DNA of 52,305 nt from Sandaracinaceae bacterium. Lineage in GTDB: Bacteria; Myxococcota_A; Polyangia; Polyangiales; JAFGIB01. Made by a program: the position numbers and the translations under genes. Shown one piece after another: positions 27,484-36,000 of the stretch. How positions within the stretch are numbered: the stretch's first letter is position 1; the number at the start of each line of letters is the position of its first letter. The stretch is taken from positions 1-52,305 of the forward strand of contig JADGRF010000287.1 of assembly GCA_017881055.1 (NCBI GenBank). The letters run 5' to 3'. The notes beneath the pieces are model-generated. The model did not search any database, was not told where the DNA came from, and worked only from the letters and a program-made list of their open reading frames with translations.

Positions 27484-28698
27484 ATGACCCATAGTCGCGC
27501 CGCCCACGGACCTGCCATGGACGCCATCTACAAGAGCGAACAGAACCGCGATGTGGCCCCGGCCAAGCCCGGCGAGTTCCGTCCGCTCGCGCTCGGCCCT
27601 CTGTCGATCTGGCCGCCGGTCGTGCTCGCGCCCATGGCCGGCGTGACCAATCCGCCGTTTCGTTCGCTCTGCCGCGAGTTTGGCGCGGGCCTGTACGTGA
27701 GCGAGATGATCACCGCTCGCCCGCTGGTCGAGAAGAACCAGAAGACCGACAAGCTCGCGAGCTTCAGCGAAGACGAGACGATTCGCTCGCTGCAGCTCTA
27801 CGGCGTCGACCCCTACTACGTGGGCGAAGCGGCCAAGCGCCTGGTCGGTGAGGGCCGCGTCGATCACATCGATCTCAATTTCGGCTGCCCCGTTCGCAAG
27901 GTGACGCGTCGCGGCGGCGGTGCGGCGATTCCGCTCAAGCCCAAGCTGCTCGCGGGCATCGTGCATGCCGCCGTCAGCGGCGCAGGCAAGGTGCCCGTCA
28001 CGATCAAGTTCCGTGTCGGCATCGACGACACGCACCGCACGTTTCTCGACTCGGGGCGCATCGGCCAAGAAGAGGGCTGCGCCTACGTCGCGCTGCACGC
28101 ACGCACGGCCGCTCAGCTCTACGACGGTCAGGCGCGCTGGGAGCACATCGGCGAGCTCAAGCAGCACGTCACGCGCATTCCAGTGCTCGGCAACGGTGAC
28201 ATCTGGGAAGGCGAGGACGCGCTGCGCATGATGCGTCAGACCGGCTGCGACGGCGTCGTCGTGGGACGCGGCTGCCTCGGTCGTCCGTGGTTGTTTCGCG
28301 ACCTCGTAGATGTGTTCGACGGTCGTGAGCCGCGCGACCCGCCGCGCATGGGCGAGATCGCCGCGATCATGCTGCGTCATGCCGAGCTACTCAGCGCGTG
28401 GATCGGCGAGCTGCACGCGATGCGGCAGTTTCGTCGCCACGCCAGCTGGTACACGAAGGGCTTTCGCGGCAGCGCGCGCGCACGCCAAGAGTTCATGCAT
28501 GTCGAGACGCTGGAGCAGCTGCGCACCGTGCTCGGCGCGCTCGATCAGGGCGAGGCGTTTCCGCCGTCTGCGATGCGCGTGCCACGTGGCAAAGGTGGAG
28601 GGACCCAGAAGGTCTCGCTACCGGACGGCTATCTCGACAATCTCGACGACGACACACCGCCGCTCCCCGAGAGCGAGGAAGACGGGGAGGGTGGATGA
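27484..28698 (+). CDS. dusB: tRNA-dihydrouridine synthase (DusB type)
   Basis: This 404-residue flavoenzyme reduces uridines to dihydrouridine in tRNA. Family motifs are APMAGVTNPPFRSLCREFGAG (49-69), HIDLNFGCPVRKV with the catalytic Cys135, GNGDIW, and GVVVGRGCLGRPWLF near the C-terminus of the barrel. MRQFRRHASWY marks the helical domain. ATG 27484 is used, although ATG 27517 (MDAIYKSEQN) is equally possible. A Glu/Asp/Pro-rich tail follows the domain. The last bases overlap the ATG of a serine hydrolase gene (ATGA). Confidence 0.92.
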   Translation: MTHSRAAHGPAMDAIYKSEQNRDVAPAKPGEFRPLALGPLSIWPPVVLAPMAGVTNPPFRSLCREFGAGLYVSEMITARPLVEKNQKTDKLASFSEDETIRSLQLYGVDPYYVGEAAKRLVGEGRVDHIDLNFGCPVRKVTRRGGGAAIPLKPKLLAGIVHAAVSGAGKVPVTIKFRVGIDDTHRTFLDSGRIGQEEGCAYVALHARTAAQLYDGQARWEHIGELKQHVTRIPVLGNGDIWEGEDALRMMRQTGCDGVVVGRGCLGRPWLFRDLVDVFDGREPRDPPRMGEIAAIMLRHAELLSAWIGELHAMRQFRRHASWYTKGFRGSARARQEFMHVETLEQLRTVLGALDQGEAFPPSAMRVPRGKGGGTQKVSLPDGYLDNLDDDTPPLPESEEDGEGG

Positions 28699-29876
28699 GC
28701 GCGCTACCTGAGATCCACGGAGCGTGTGACGCGCGCTTTGCCTCCGTACGAGAAGCCTTCCTCGAGAACTTCACCGAGCACGGAGAGCTCGGCGCGGCGC
28801 TCACGATCTACGTCGACGGTCATCCGGTCGTCGATCTTTGGGGCGGCGTGGCGTCGCGTGCCGAACAGCAGCTGTGGCGACGCGACACGCTCGTGAACGT
28901 GTTTTCGACCAGTAAGGGCCTCGCCGCCCTGTGCGTGCACCGGTTGATCGATGCAGGCCTGCTCGCGCTCGATGCGCCGGTAGCTCGCTACTGGCCCGAG
29001 TTTGCAGCTAACGGGAAAGAGCACGTCACCGTGCGTCACGTGCTCGGACATCGCGCCGGCTTGCCCGCGCTGCGCGTTCAGCTGCCGCAGACAGCGCTGT
29101 ACCATCAAGACATCATGGCGCGCGCTCTCGCCGACGAGGCGCCGTTCTGGCCGCCCGGTGAGCAGCACGGCTATCACGCGCAGACGTTTGGTTTCCTGCT
29201 GGCCGAGCTCGTGCGCCGCACGACCGGCATCACGCTGGGTCGCTACTTCCGTGAGCAGATCGCGGGTCCGCTGCAGGCCGACGTGCACATCGGGCTCGGG
29301 CCCGAGAACGATCCCCGCGTCGCGAAGGTGACGCGTCCGCTTGGCGCGACGCCCGCGCCCGGCGAAACGGATCTCATGAGCGTGTTCATGCGAGAGCCGA
29401 GGTCGATGACCGCGCTCGCATTCACCAACCCGATCCCCGTGCCCGGCGCCGTCAATACGCGCGAGTTCCGCGCTGCCGAGATCCCTGCTTCGAACGGGCA
29501 TGCCAGCGCCGAGGGCTTGGCGCGGATCTATGCGGCGCTGGCCGGGGGTGCGCACCCAGGGTCGCACCCACCGCCGCCGATCCTTTCCCGAGCCGGCGTG
29601 GCCCGCTGCCACGAGCAGCAGAGCTTCGGCTACGACCAGGTGCTGCGCCTGACGACACGCTTCGGCCTCGGCTTCATGCTCTCGCAGCCCGAGGGCAGCG
29701 GTTATTTCAGCCCGAATCAAAGCACGTTCGGGCACCCTGGCCTCGGCGGCTCGATTGCGTTCGCCGATCCGGTCGCTCACATCGCGTTCGGCTACGTGAT
29801 GAACCGCGCCGGCATGAACATCCTGGTGGGGGAACGCCCGCGGCGCCTGATCGACGCCCTGTATCAATCCCTGTAG
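28695..29876 (+). CDS. Beta-lactamase-family (class C-like) serine hydrolase
   Basis: This 393-residue protein has the penicillin-binding/class C fold. The S-x-x-K nucleophile motif is S71-T-S-K74. A Tyr (Y160 in HGYHAQTFG) takes the place of the YxN motif. GHPGLGGSIAF near the C-terminus stands in for the KTG/HxG strand. No signal peptide is seen, so it is likely a cytoplasmic esterase or peptidase rather than a beta-lactamase. The ATG overlaps the dus stop by four bases, but a functional link to tRNA modification is not implied. Confidence 0.88.
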   Translation: MSALPEIHGACDARFASVREAFLENFTEHGELGAALTIYVDGHPVVDLWGGVASRAEQQLWRRDTLVNVFSTSKGLAALCVHRLIDAGLLALDAPVARYWPEFAANGKEHVTVRHVLGHRAGLPALRVQLPQTALYHQDIMARALADEAPFWPPGEQHGYHAQTFGFLLAELVRRTTGITLGRYFREQIAGPLQADVHIGLGPENDPRVAKVTRPLGATPAPGETDLMSVFMREPRSMTALAFTNPIPVPGAVNTREFRAAEIPASNGHASAEGLARIYAALAGGAHPGSHPPPPILSRAGVARCHEQQSFGYDQVLRLTTRFGLGFMLSQPEGSGYFSPNQSTFGHPGLGGSIAFADPVAHIAFGYVMNRAGMNILVGERPRRLIDALYQSL

Positions 29877-29917
29877 GCTTCTCCCCGCGCCGGGCACGCC
29901 CTTCGCGCCCGCCCGAT

Positions 29918-29946
29918 TTGACGTGCGCGAAAAGGTCCGTTACACC
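29918..29946 (+). promoter_or_regulatory. Candidate promoter for the 44-residue protein
   Basis: TTGACG (29918-29923) and a weak TACACC (29941-29946) are 17 nt apart and lie about 20 nt before the start codon. The -35 matches five of six consensus bases; the -10 is poor. Confidence 0.35.
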
Positions 29947-29966
29947 ACCGCGCCCCGGAGGAAATC

Positions 29967-30101
29967 ATGGCATCGGATACCCGCAAGACGGATCTTCGTC
30001 GTCGTCGCAAGCGTGCGAGCGTCGGCAAACAGCAAGCCAAAGTGCGCGCCAAGAACGGCACGCCCAAGTTCGCGATTCATCCCGAGACCGACAAGAAGTA
30101 G
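29967..30101 (+). CDS. 44-residue basic protein
   Basis: This small frame begins MASDTRKTDLRRRRKRASVG and ends HPETDKK. It follows a very strong ribosome-binding site (CGGAGGAAATC, six or so bases before ATG 29967). It is highly basic, with an Arg/Lys patch at residues 6-16, and has no hydrophobic segment. The size and charge suggest a nucleic-acid- or ribosome-associated protein, but no family is recognised. Its own candidate promoter and the near-consensus ribosome-binding site argue that it is expressed. It converges on the metalloprotease gene, whose end is 14 nt away. Confidence 0.7.
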   Translation: MASDTRKTDLRRRRKRASVGKQQAKVRAKNGTPKFAIHPETDKK

Positions 30102-30114
30102 CGCTCACTGCGTG

Positions 30115-31422
30115 TCAGTGCAGCGTGTGGCTCTGGCCGTCGTGAACGACGGTCGGAACCCCCGTTTCGCTCGGTTGGCGTCGGTTGTCGAAGAAGTCAT
30201 CGATCGGCCCCTGCGTGACCGTCGTGGTCTGTGCGCTCTGCGGGATCGGCGGCGTCGCCTGCGCGCTGAGGCCCGAGGACGGCGCCTCCGTCGTGCGTGC
30301 CAGCGGCCGCGCTTGCACCCGGTGCGTCGCATCGAGCACGGCTTCCTCTCCCTCCCAGCGGCGCAGCGTGCTCTTGTGTCGGATGCGCGTGCGCACGTAG
30401 CCAATCACGAGCAGGATCGCGCCCAGCGTCCAGATGAACGACAGGCCGATCAGGAACGCCGGCCAGCGCCCGAAGCGTTGCGACAGTGCGTTCCGCCACT
30501 CGCGCTCCATGTAGCCGAGCGGCACGTGGTAGGCATTCTTGACCGCATCGGCGAACGGTACGTGGGTTGCCAGCTGACCGAGCAGCTGACGAAAGCGCAC
30601 CCGGTCATCCGCGCTGCCCTGCATGTAGCTCACGAAGTCGGCGCTCTGCGCGTAGGCGAGGTCGACCTCGTTGTGGCGCAGCGGAAACGACGCCGACAGC
30701 CGGTCGAGAGACAGCAAGCGCCCTTGAATCGTGCCCTCCCAGAGCGTGCGGCTCTGCGCGAACGAGCGCTCTCCCGCTTGATGCACGGCGAGGCCCTCCG
30801 TGAACCAGCGCGGAACTTCGCTGCCTGCCACCGCGCGGTACAGCGCCACGTGCGACAGCTCGTGCGTCAGCACGCCGCGCATGTCGGGTCGCAACCAAGT
30901 ATCCGGCTCGGTCAGCGTGAGTAGGATCAATCCCTGCTCGGGGAACGCGATGCCATCGGCGTAACCGGGCAGCGGCACGCCGCGCGGCGCCAGCGCCTGC
31001 ATCTGCTCCGGGTTCGTCGCGACGCGAATGTCGAGCTCGGACGAGACCTTGGCTCCCAGCTCTCCGGCCACGCGCTGCCACGCCTCGGCTTCATGCGCCT
31101 CCAAGTTGCGCACCTCATCGCGTGCGGCAACCGGATAGCTGAAGCGCGCCGCGCCAACCTTCTCGGTGACATAGCCGTGTGGCAGGTGAAGGTCTGCGCT
31201 GCTTGCGTCTGCGCGCACGCCCACCGCGCTGCCCATCAGCACGCATGCAAGCAGTGCCGCGAAGCCGCGCCAGAAGCCGGGTCGGCGTGAGCGCTGCGCG
31301 TTCGTTGTCCGTTCCGCGCGTCCCGCACACGGCTCAGCGGCGCGCCAGTTTGAACCAGGCGTCAGTACAGGTACGCCGTGCGTGTGACCAACGGCTGTCA
31401 CGAACTTCCCGCAGGATAGCAT
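30115..31422 (-). CDS. Membrane-anchored metalloprotease (peptidase MA-like)
   Basis: This protein of about 435 residues carries a zinc-peptidase motif HELSH (187-191) followed by a Glu (E209 in FTEGLAVHQ), the gluzincin/peptidase-MA pattern. A hydrophobic export segment lies at about 49-70 (FWRGFAALLACVLMGSAVG). A transmembrane helix is at about 321-343, with a short Pro/Thr-rich cytoplasmic tail. The catalytic domain is therefore expected outside the inner membrane. The start is uncertain: ATG 31422 and GTG 31401 are the best candidates, and both leave an unusually long stretch before the export segment. It is divergent from the acyltransferase gene, with starts about 60 nt apart. Confidence 0.8.
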   Translation of the reverse strand: MLSCGKFVTAVGHTHGVPVLTPGSNWRAAEPCAGRAERTTNAQRSRRPGFWRGFAALLACVLMGSAVGVRADASSADLHLPHGYVTEKVGAARFSYPVAARDEVRNLEAHEAEAWQRVAGELGAKVSSELDIRVATNPEQMQALAPRGVPLPGYADGIAFPEQGLILLTLTEPDTWLRPDMRGVLTHELSHVALYRAVAGSEVPRWFTEGLAVHQAGERSFAQSRTLWEGTIQGRLLSLDRLSASFPLRHNEVDLAYAQSADFVSYMQGSADDRVRFRQLLGQLATHVPFADAVKNAYHVPLGYMEREWRNALSQRFGRWPAFLIGLSFIWTLGAILLVIGYVRTRIRHKSTLRRWEGEEAVLDATHRVQARPLARTTEAPSSGLSAQATPPIPQSAQTTTVTQGPIDDFFDNRRQPSETGVPTVVHDGQSHTLH

Positions 31423-31480
31423 CGGCGCTTCACAGGGGCAGGTGGCGAGTTCGGGTTTTGTGTTAACCTCGTGCGGGTCC

Positions 31481-32233
31481 ATGGCTGCCTCTCCCGTGAC
31501 GACCTTGCGCGCCGTCTTCAACTCCCTGTTTCTCTGTCTTTGGACGGTTTTCATGGTCACCGTCGCCGTCAGCGCGAGCGTAATCAAGGGCGACCCCGGC
31601 GTATTTCGGCGGGCTCAGCGGGTCTGGGCGCGGGGCCTGACACGCGTGTGGGGGGTCGACGTGCGGCTCTACGGGGCCGAGCACATGGATCTCACCCAGA
31701 GCTACGTGGTCATGGCCAACCACCAGAGCTACGCCGATATCGTCGCGCTCTTCCAGGTGCTGCCGATCATCCCGGGCTTTCTCGCCAAGAGCGAGCTCAA
31801 GCGCGTGCCGTTCTTGAGCATGGCGCTGCGCGCGGGCGGTCACGTCGTGATCGATCGCCACAAGCACGACAGCGCGATGCAGACGATCGACAGCGCAGCC
31901 GAGCAGGTGCGCGCGGGCAAGACCGTGCTGATCTTCCCCGAGGGCACACGCAGCGGCGAAAAGCAGATCGCCGACTTCAAGAGCGGTGGCTTTCGCTTGG
32001 CCAAGTCTGCGGGCGTCGCGATCGTTCCCGTCGGTCTTCGCGGCACCGGAGAGGTGGGCCCGAAGAGCAGCTTTCTGTTCTATCCGGGCACGATCGAAGT
32101 GCACATCGGTCCGCCGCTGACGGCGGCAGAAATTCAGACGGCAGAGTTCGAGCCGCTGATCGCCGACGCGCGTGCTCGCATCGCCGAGCTCAGCGCCATG
32201 CCTGAGCGTGCAGCTGCGCCCGCCCACGCTTGA
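31481..32233 (+). CDS. plsC: 1-acyl-sn-glycerol-3-phosphate acyltransferase
   Basis: This 250-residue membrane enzyme transfers an acyl group to lysophosphatidic acid to form phosphatidic acid. The acyltransferase motif H-X4-D is HQSYAD (81-86), and the substrate motif is FPEGTRS (152-158). A hydrophobic helix occupies residues 10-32. ATG 31481 is chosen over a GTG at 31442, which would overlap the divergent promoter region. A later motif, VAIVPVGLRGTGE, is typical of PlsC. The 3' end overlaps the 3' end of truA by 44 bases in convergent orientation. PlsX and PlsY are not in this window. Confidence 0.93.
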   Translation: MAASPVTTLRAVFNSLFLCLWTVFMVTVAVSASVIKGDPGVFRRAQRVWARGLTRVWGVDVRLYGAEHMDLTQSYVVMANHQSYADIVALFQVLPIIPGFLAKSELKRVPFLSMALRAGGHVVIDRHKHDSAMQTIDSAAEQVRAGKTVLIFPEGTRSGEKQIADFKSGGFRLAKSAGVAIVPVGLRGTGEVGPKSSFLFYPGTIEVHIGPPLTAAEIQTAEFEPLIADARARIAELSAMPERAAAPAHA

Positions 32234-33023
32234 CCCGCACCAGCGTGAGCCCGTGCGCAGGCGCGGTCTCGCAGATCGCGAGCCGCTTGGCCTCGGGGCC
32301 GAGTAGCGCGCTCACGTCGTCGGCGGTCACCTTGCCACGGCCCACGGCCAGCAGCGTGCCTGCGATGATGCGCACCATGTTCTTCATGAACGCGGTGCCT
32401 TGCACCTCGAGCGCGAGCAAGCGCGAGTGGCCGGACCACGCCGGCAAGAGCTCCACGCGATGCAGCGTGCGCAGCGTGTTTTCGCGCGTGTCATCCGCGG
32501 CTCGGAACGCGCGAAAGTCGTGCGTGCCGACCAGCCGCGTGCACGCCTCGTGCATCGCTGCAAGGTCGAGCTGCACGCGCACGCTCGCGAGCTCGAGCTC
32601 TTCGTTTCGGACGCGGGCATAGCGACCCAGGTGGTACGCCTGCGTGCGCAGCAGCGGGTCGCGCGCGTAGCCCACGTGGAACAGGTAGCGGTACACCTTC
32701 TCGAGCGCGTCGAAGCGCGGGTCGTACCCTGGCGCGCAGGGCGCGGCATCCTGCACCGCTACGTCGTCGGGTAGGTACCGGTTGAGCGCCAGCAGCCAGC
32801 GTCGCGGCGACAGCTCGCGCGTCGTGGCAAACGCTGCGACTTGGCCGTGCGCATGCACGCCGGCATCGGTACGGCTGCAGCCGCGCACCAGCACGGGGTG
32901 TTGCGCGATCTTCTCCGCCGCGTGCTCGAGCACGGCCTGCACCGTGCGCGCGTTGGGCTGTCGCTGAAAGCCGGAGAACGCGGTTCCGTCGTAAGCGACC
33001 GTGACGACGACGCCGTGGTCCAT
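32190..33023 (-). CDS. truA: tRNA pseudouridine(38-40) synthase
   Basis: This 277-residue enzyme isomerises uridines 38-40 in the anticodon arm. The catalytic Asp53 lies in GCSRTDAGVHAHGQ, the TruA signature. FDALEKVYRYLFH and FMKNMVRIIAGTLLAVG are further conserved blocks. The start at 33023 (MDHGVVVTVAYDGTAFSGFQ) matches the family N-terminus exactly; upstream codons run into the neighbouring gene. It is downstream of a beta-barrel gene on the same strand with a 23-nt gap, and converges with plsC. Confidence 0.95.
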   Translation of the reverse strand: MDHGVVVTVAYDGTAFSGFQRQPNARTVQAVLEHAAEKIAQHPVLVRGCSRTDAGVHAHGQVAAFATTRELSPRRWLLALNRYLPDDVAVQDAAPCAPGYDPRFDALEKVYRYLFHVGYARDPLLRTQAYHLGRYARVRNEELELASVRVQLDLAAMHEACTRLVGTHDFRAFRAADDTRENTLRTLHRVELLPAWSGHSRLLALEVQGTAFMKNMVRIIAGTLLAVGRGKVTADDVSALLGPEAKRLAICETAPAHGLTLVRVKRGRAQLHAQAWR

Positions 33024-33046
33024 GGTACGCCTCGGAAAAGTCTGCT

Positions 33047-33766
33047 TCAGAAGTTGAAGCCCAGGCCGACCAGCCAGGCCGTGGCGCCGATCGGTAGCGA
33101 CTTGCTGGTCGGTGCGAAGTGATAGATCTCGAGCGCGATGAACGTGTGGTTGATGCCCCACTCCTCGTCCATGCTGCGCGCGGCAGCCGGCTCGAACGTG
33201 TCGAGATCCAGCGCCAGCTCACCCGCGTAGAAAGGGCCCACGCTCCAACCGGTGGCATCGGTGCGCGTGCCCGTTCCAGTTGACCAGTGCGCCCACTCCC
33301 AGCCGGCCTTGCCTGTGAAGATGAACGGCACCTTGAGCAGGCGCGGCAAGGCATCGATGCGGAGCGACCCCATCGCGACGAGCGGGTTGATCGTGAACGT
33401 AGTCTTCTCGCTGACCACGGTCCCCGACGGTCCCAGCGCGCGGCCCGAATACGACGCCATGCCCACGCTGCCGCCGACGTTGACGTAGAGAACCTTCGGC
33501 ACGCGCAGCGCGATCGCGTTCAGCTCGAGATCGAGCAAGGGGCCCGAGTCGCCGCCGTAGAACGTCTTGAAGGTCTTGTCGCTGCCCGTGTTCGGTGTGT
33601 ACGGCCCGCCGCGAAACACCACGATGAAGCGCTCCGGCGACACGAAGCTCTTCGTCGCGGGGATCAAGTCGTCATCGAGCTGCGCGTGCGCCAGCTCTGG
33701 AAGAGCTGCCAGGGCCACGAACGTGCCCAGCACAAGCAACCAGCTTGGTGGCATCGTGCGCATCAT
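33047..33766 (-). CDS. Putative outer-membrane beta-barrel protein
   Basis: This 239-residue protein begins MMRTMPPSWLLVLGTFVAL with a signal peptide ending ELAHA. The mature sequence alternates polar and hydrophobic residues in strand-like blocks and ends GLGFNF. The C-terminal Phe is the usual recognition signal for insertion by the BAM complex. Its ATG overlaps the stop of the upstream MYXO-CTERM-like gene by four bases, so the two are translated together. The function is unknown; a small eight- or ten-strand barrel is the inference. Confidence 0.65.
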   Translation of the reverse strand: MMRTMPPSWLLVLGTFVALAALPELAHAQLDDDLIPATKSFVSPERFIVVFRGGPYTPNTGSDKTFKTFYGGDSGPLLDLELNAIALRVPKVLYVNVGGSVGMASYSGRALGPSGTVVSEKTTFTINPLVAMGSLRIDALPRLLKVPFIFTGKAGWEWAHWSTGTGTRTDATGWSVGPFYAGELALDLDTFEPAAARSMDEEWGINHTFIALEIYHFAPTSKSLPIGATAWLVGLGFNF

Positions 33767-34899
33767 GAGCGCCTCCGGCGCGTGCGAGCGACGAGCCCGA
33801 GCAGCGCGAGCGCGATCGGCCAGACGGCAGCCATGGTCAACGGATTGTTCCTCGGCTGGCCTGGCAGCGAGCAGGTGCAACCCGGCTGGACCGTCCCGCC
33901 GCTGTCTTTGTAGGCACCCCAGAAACCCGTCGTCGGCACGACCGAGATGCACGTGATGTTCGAGACCGGGCTGGCGTTGCCGGCGAGGTCGACCGCCACC
34001 ACGCCAACCGCCACGAGCTTGCTGCCGAGCTCGCTGCCGCTGACCTTCGTGCTCACGACTTTGCCCTCGATCGTCTTGCCCAAGAGCTCGGTCGGCAGGC
34101 TCTTCGGATCTGCAGCCACCTCGTCGCCCGCCATCAACACCTTGGAGCTGCAGCCGTTGGGCTGCGTTACGGTACCGCCGTCCTCGCCGCTGACGGCGGC
34201 ATCCGAGCTCGACGAGCTGGCGTCGATCGTGGACATGCTGGACATGCCGGCGTCGTACGTCGCAGCGCTGGACGCATTCGGGTCCCAGACGAGCTCGAAG
34301 TGATTCACGTCCGAGCTGGTGCTCGACCAGTTGATTGGAATCTCGGTGTCACCGACGCCGCCGCTCACGCCCGTCGGCGCGGCTGGCGGCTGCTGATCGA
34401 TCAGCAGGCCGTAGGTCGAGAACACGGTCGCGACCTCGTTCGAGTCCAAGGAGTTCACGCCCAGGAAGTACAGCGTGCGCGTGCCCTCGAACCGGTTGGT
34501 CGAGTCGCCGCACAGACCCGCAGTCGTGACCTCGAAGCTGGAGATTGTCTTATCGGTCTTGGCGATCTGCTTCGATGCAACCGACATGCACTGCATGCCG
34601 TTGGTGTTGGTATTGCGCGTCGCCACGTTGCAGTCGGTGCCGGACGGGCCAACCCACAGCTCGATGTACGCCGGGTTGACGTTGCTGCCGGGCAAGTTCT
34701 CGATCAGGAAGCTGAGCTTGACGTGGCTGTCGCACTCCTTCTTGTTGAGCGGCCGGAGCGACATCACGTTGTACGCTGCACCGTTGACCGACAGCAGCTT
34801 CACCGTGAACTGAGCGCTGGCGGTCGGCGCGGCGATCGCGAACGCGGCCGACAGGGCCAAGAAGGCGGACAAGAAGAGATTTTGGGCGTGCGCACGCAT
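33763..34899 (-). CDS. Secreted FnIII-like protein with MYXO-CTERM-like anchor
   Basis: This 378-residue protein starts MRAHAQNLFLSAFLALSAAF at 34899 (ATG 34923 is an alternative), with signal peptide cleavage after TASA. A middle region (PPAAPTGVSGGVGDTEIPINWSSTSSDVNHFEL) resembles a fibronectin type III repeat, followed by a Ser/Asp-rich linker. The C-terminus has PGCTC, a hydrophobic stretch (MAAVWPIALALLGLVA) and a final RTRRRRS. That order of Cys motif, helix and Arg cluster is the MYXO-CTERM sorting signal used for surface anchoring in myxobacteria. No sortase gene is visible nearby. Confidence 0.78.
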   Translation of the reverse strand: MRAHAQNLFLSAFLALSAAFAIAAPTASAQFTVKLLSVNGAAYNVMSLRPLNKKECDSHVKLSFLIENLPGSNVNPAYIELWVGPSGTDCNVATRNTNTNGMQCMSVASKQIAKTDKTISSFEVTTAGLCGDSTNRFEGTRTLYFLGVNSLDSNEVATVFSTYGLLIDQQPPAAPTGVSGGVGDTEIPINWSSTSSDVNHFELVWDPNASSAATYDAGMSSMSTIDASSSSSDAAVSGEDGGTVTQPNGCSSKVLMAGDEVAADPKSLPTELLGKTIEGKVVSTKVSGSELGSKLVAVGVVAVDLAGNASPVSNITCISVVPTTGFWGAYKDSGGTVQPGCTCSLPGQPRNNPLTMAAVWPIALALLGLVARTRRRRS

Positions 34900-35014
34900 A
34901 GTGTTCGGCCAGAATGCAAACATCGGTCCACTCCGGGAGCGCCCGATTATCACGGTTTTGCGGGCGGGTGGGCGACAATCTGGCGCGGTCGGGCCGCAGC
35001 GTCGTGACAATCTG

Positions 35015-35914
35015 TCAGCGCGATTTTCGCTTCGGCCTACGCCCCCGGAGCAGTGCGATGAAGGCGGCCGCCGCGGGGCTCGGCCGCTTGCCCGCGAGCA
35101 TTACCAGGTGCAGGTCGCGGCGGATGTGCAGGTCCGACAGCGTGAGCTCTGCGAGTCGACCCGTGCGCAGCTCTTGCTCCACCGTCAGCCGCGAGACGAT
35201 CGCGATGCCGAGGCCATGCAGCACCGCGTTCTTCAGCGCTTCGGTGCCACCCAGCGACATGATCGGCTCCACGTGAATGGCATGCGCGCGCAGCGCGGCT
35301 TCCACGACGTCGCGCGTGCCCGAGCCGCGCTCGCGCATCAGCAGCGGCACGCTCGCCAGCTCGCGCGCCGCGATCGGAGCCCGGGCCAAGAGTGGGTGAT
35401 CGGGCGGCGCGATCGCCACCATTTCATCCGCGGCCACGGTCTCGGTGGTGAGCGCATCGGTTGCCACCAGGCCCTCGGTGAGCCCGAGGTCCAGGCGATT
35501 GTCTCGTACGGCCGCTTCGATCGCGGCGGTGTTGGCGATCTGCAGGTCGAGCTCGACGGCCGGGTGCAGCCGATGCAGCTCGGCGAACAGGCCTGGCACC
35601 AGGTAGCTGCCGATGGTCGTGCTCGCGCCGATCGACAGGCGTCCGCGGCCGAGCCCGGCGAGATCGCGCAGCTCGGTGAGCGCGGACGCCTCCGAGTTCA
35701 GAATGCGCTCGGCGTGCTCACGTAGGGTTTCGCCAGCCGCCGTCAGCCGCACGCCGCGCGGCAAGCGGTCGAACAGCGCCATGCCTAGATCCGCCTCGAG
35801 CTCCGCCAGCTGCTTCGAGACCGCGGGCTGGCTGATGCGCAGTGCTTGGGCCGCCCGGGTCAGGCTGCCAACCTCAGCGACCCGTGAAAACACCCGTAAG
35901 TGGTTCAAATTCAT
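35015..35914 (-). CDS. LysR-family transcriptional regulator
   Basis: This 299-residue protein has the LysR winged HTH at its N-terminus (MNLNHLRVFSRVAEVGSLTRAAQ... QPAVSKQLAELE, residues 1-60). A periplasmic-binding-like effector domain follows, with GRLSIGAST and GLGIAIVSR. It is divergent from the DUF2849-CysI-DUF934 operon across an AT-rich gap of 86 bases containing two palindromes. By position it is the probable regulator of that operon, as CysB/Cbl-type LysR proteins are elsewhere, but the effector is unknown. The C-terminus is Arg/Lys-rich. Confidence 0.93.
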   Translation of the reverse strand: MNLNHLRVFSRVAEVGSLTRAAQALRISQPAVSKQLAELEADLGMALFDRLPRGVRLTAAGETLREHAERILNSEASALTELRDLAGLGRGRLSIGASTTIGSYLVPGLFAELHRLHPAVELDLQIANTAAIEAAVRDNRLDLGLTEGLVATDALTTETVAADEMVAIAPPDHPLLARAPIAARELASVPLLMRERGSGTRDVVEAALRAHAIHVEPIMSLGGTEALKNAVLHGLGIAIVSRLTVEQELRTGRLAELTLSDLHIRRDLHLVMLAGKRPSPAAAAFIALLRGRRPKRKSR

Positions 35915-35927
35915 GGTGTTTAGTTAA

Positions 35928-35942
35928 ATAACCAATGGTTAT
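35928..35942. promoter_or_regulatory. Candidate LysR operator
   Basis: ATAACC-AAT-GGTTAT is a perfect inverted repeat with a 3-nt centre, 14 bases upstream of the lysR start. GGTTAT is repeated again at 35943-35948. It lies in the only markedly AT-rich stretch of this part of the window, as expected for a LysR-regulated divergent promoter. Confidence 0.55.
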
Positions 35943-35957
35943 GGTTATCATAAAAAG

Positions 35958-35971
35958 AATGCAATTGCATT
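35958..35971. promoter_or_regulatory. 14-bp perfect palindrome in the lysR-cysI intergenic gap
   Basis: AATGCAATTGCATT is a perfect palindrome, 30 bases before the DUF2849 gene. It could be a second half of a LysR binding region or a separate regulator's site. Confidence 0.5.
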
Positions 35972-36000
35972 ATCGGTGACGCTGCTCCAGATTGCGAGCC

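Noticed and set aside
28398-28694. Extended start for the serine hydrolase far inside dus
   Set aside because: The extra N-terminus is Arg-rich read-through of the dus gene; ATG 28695 with ATGA overlap is the natural start.
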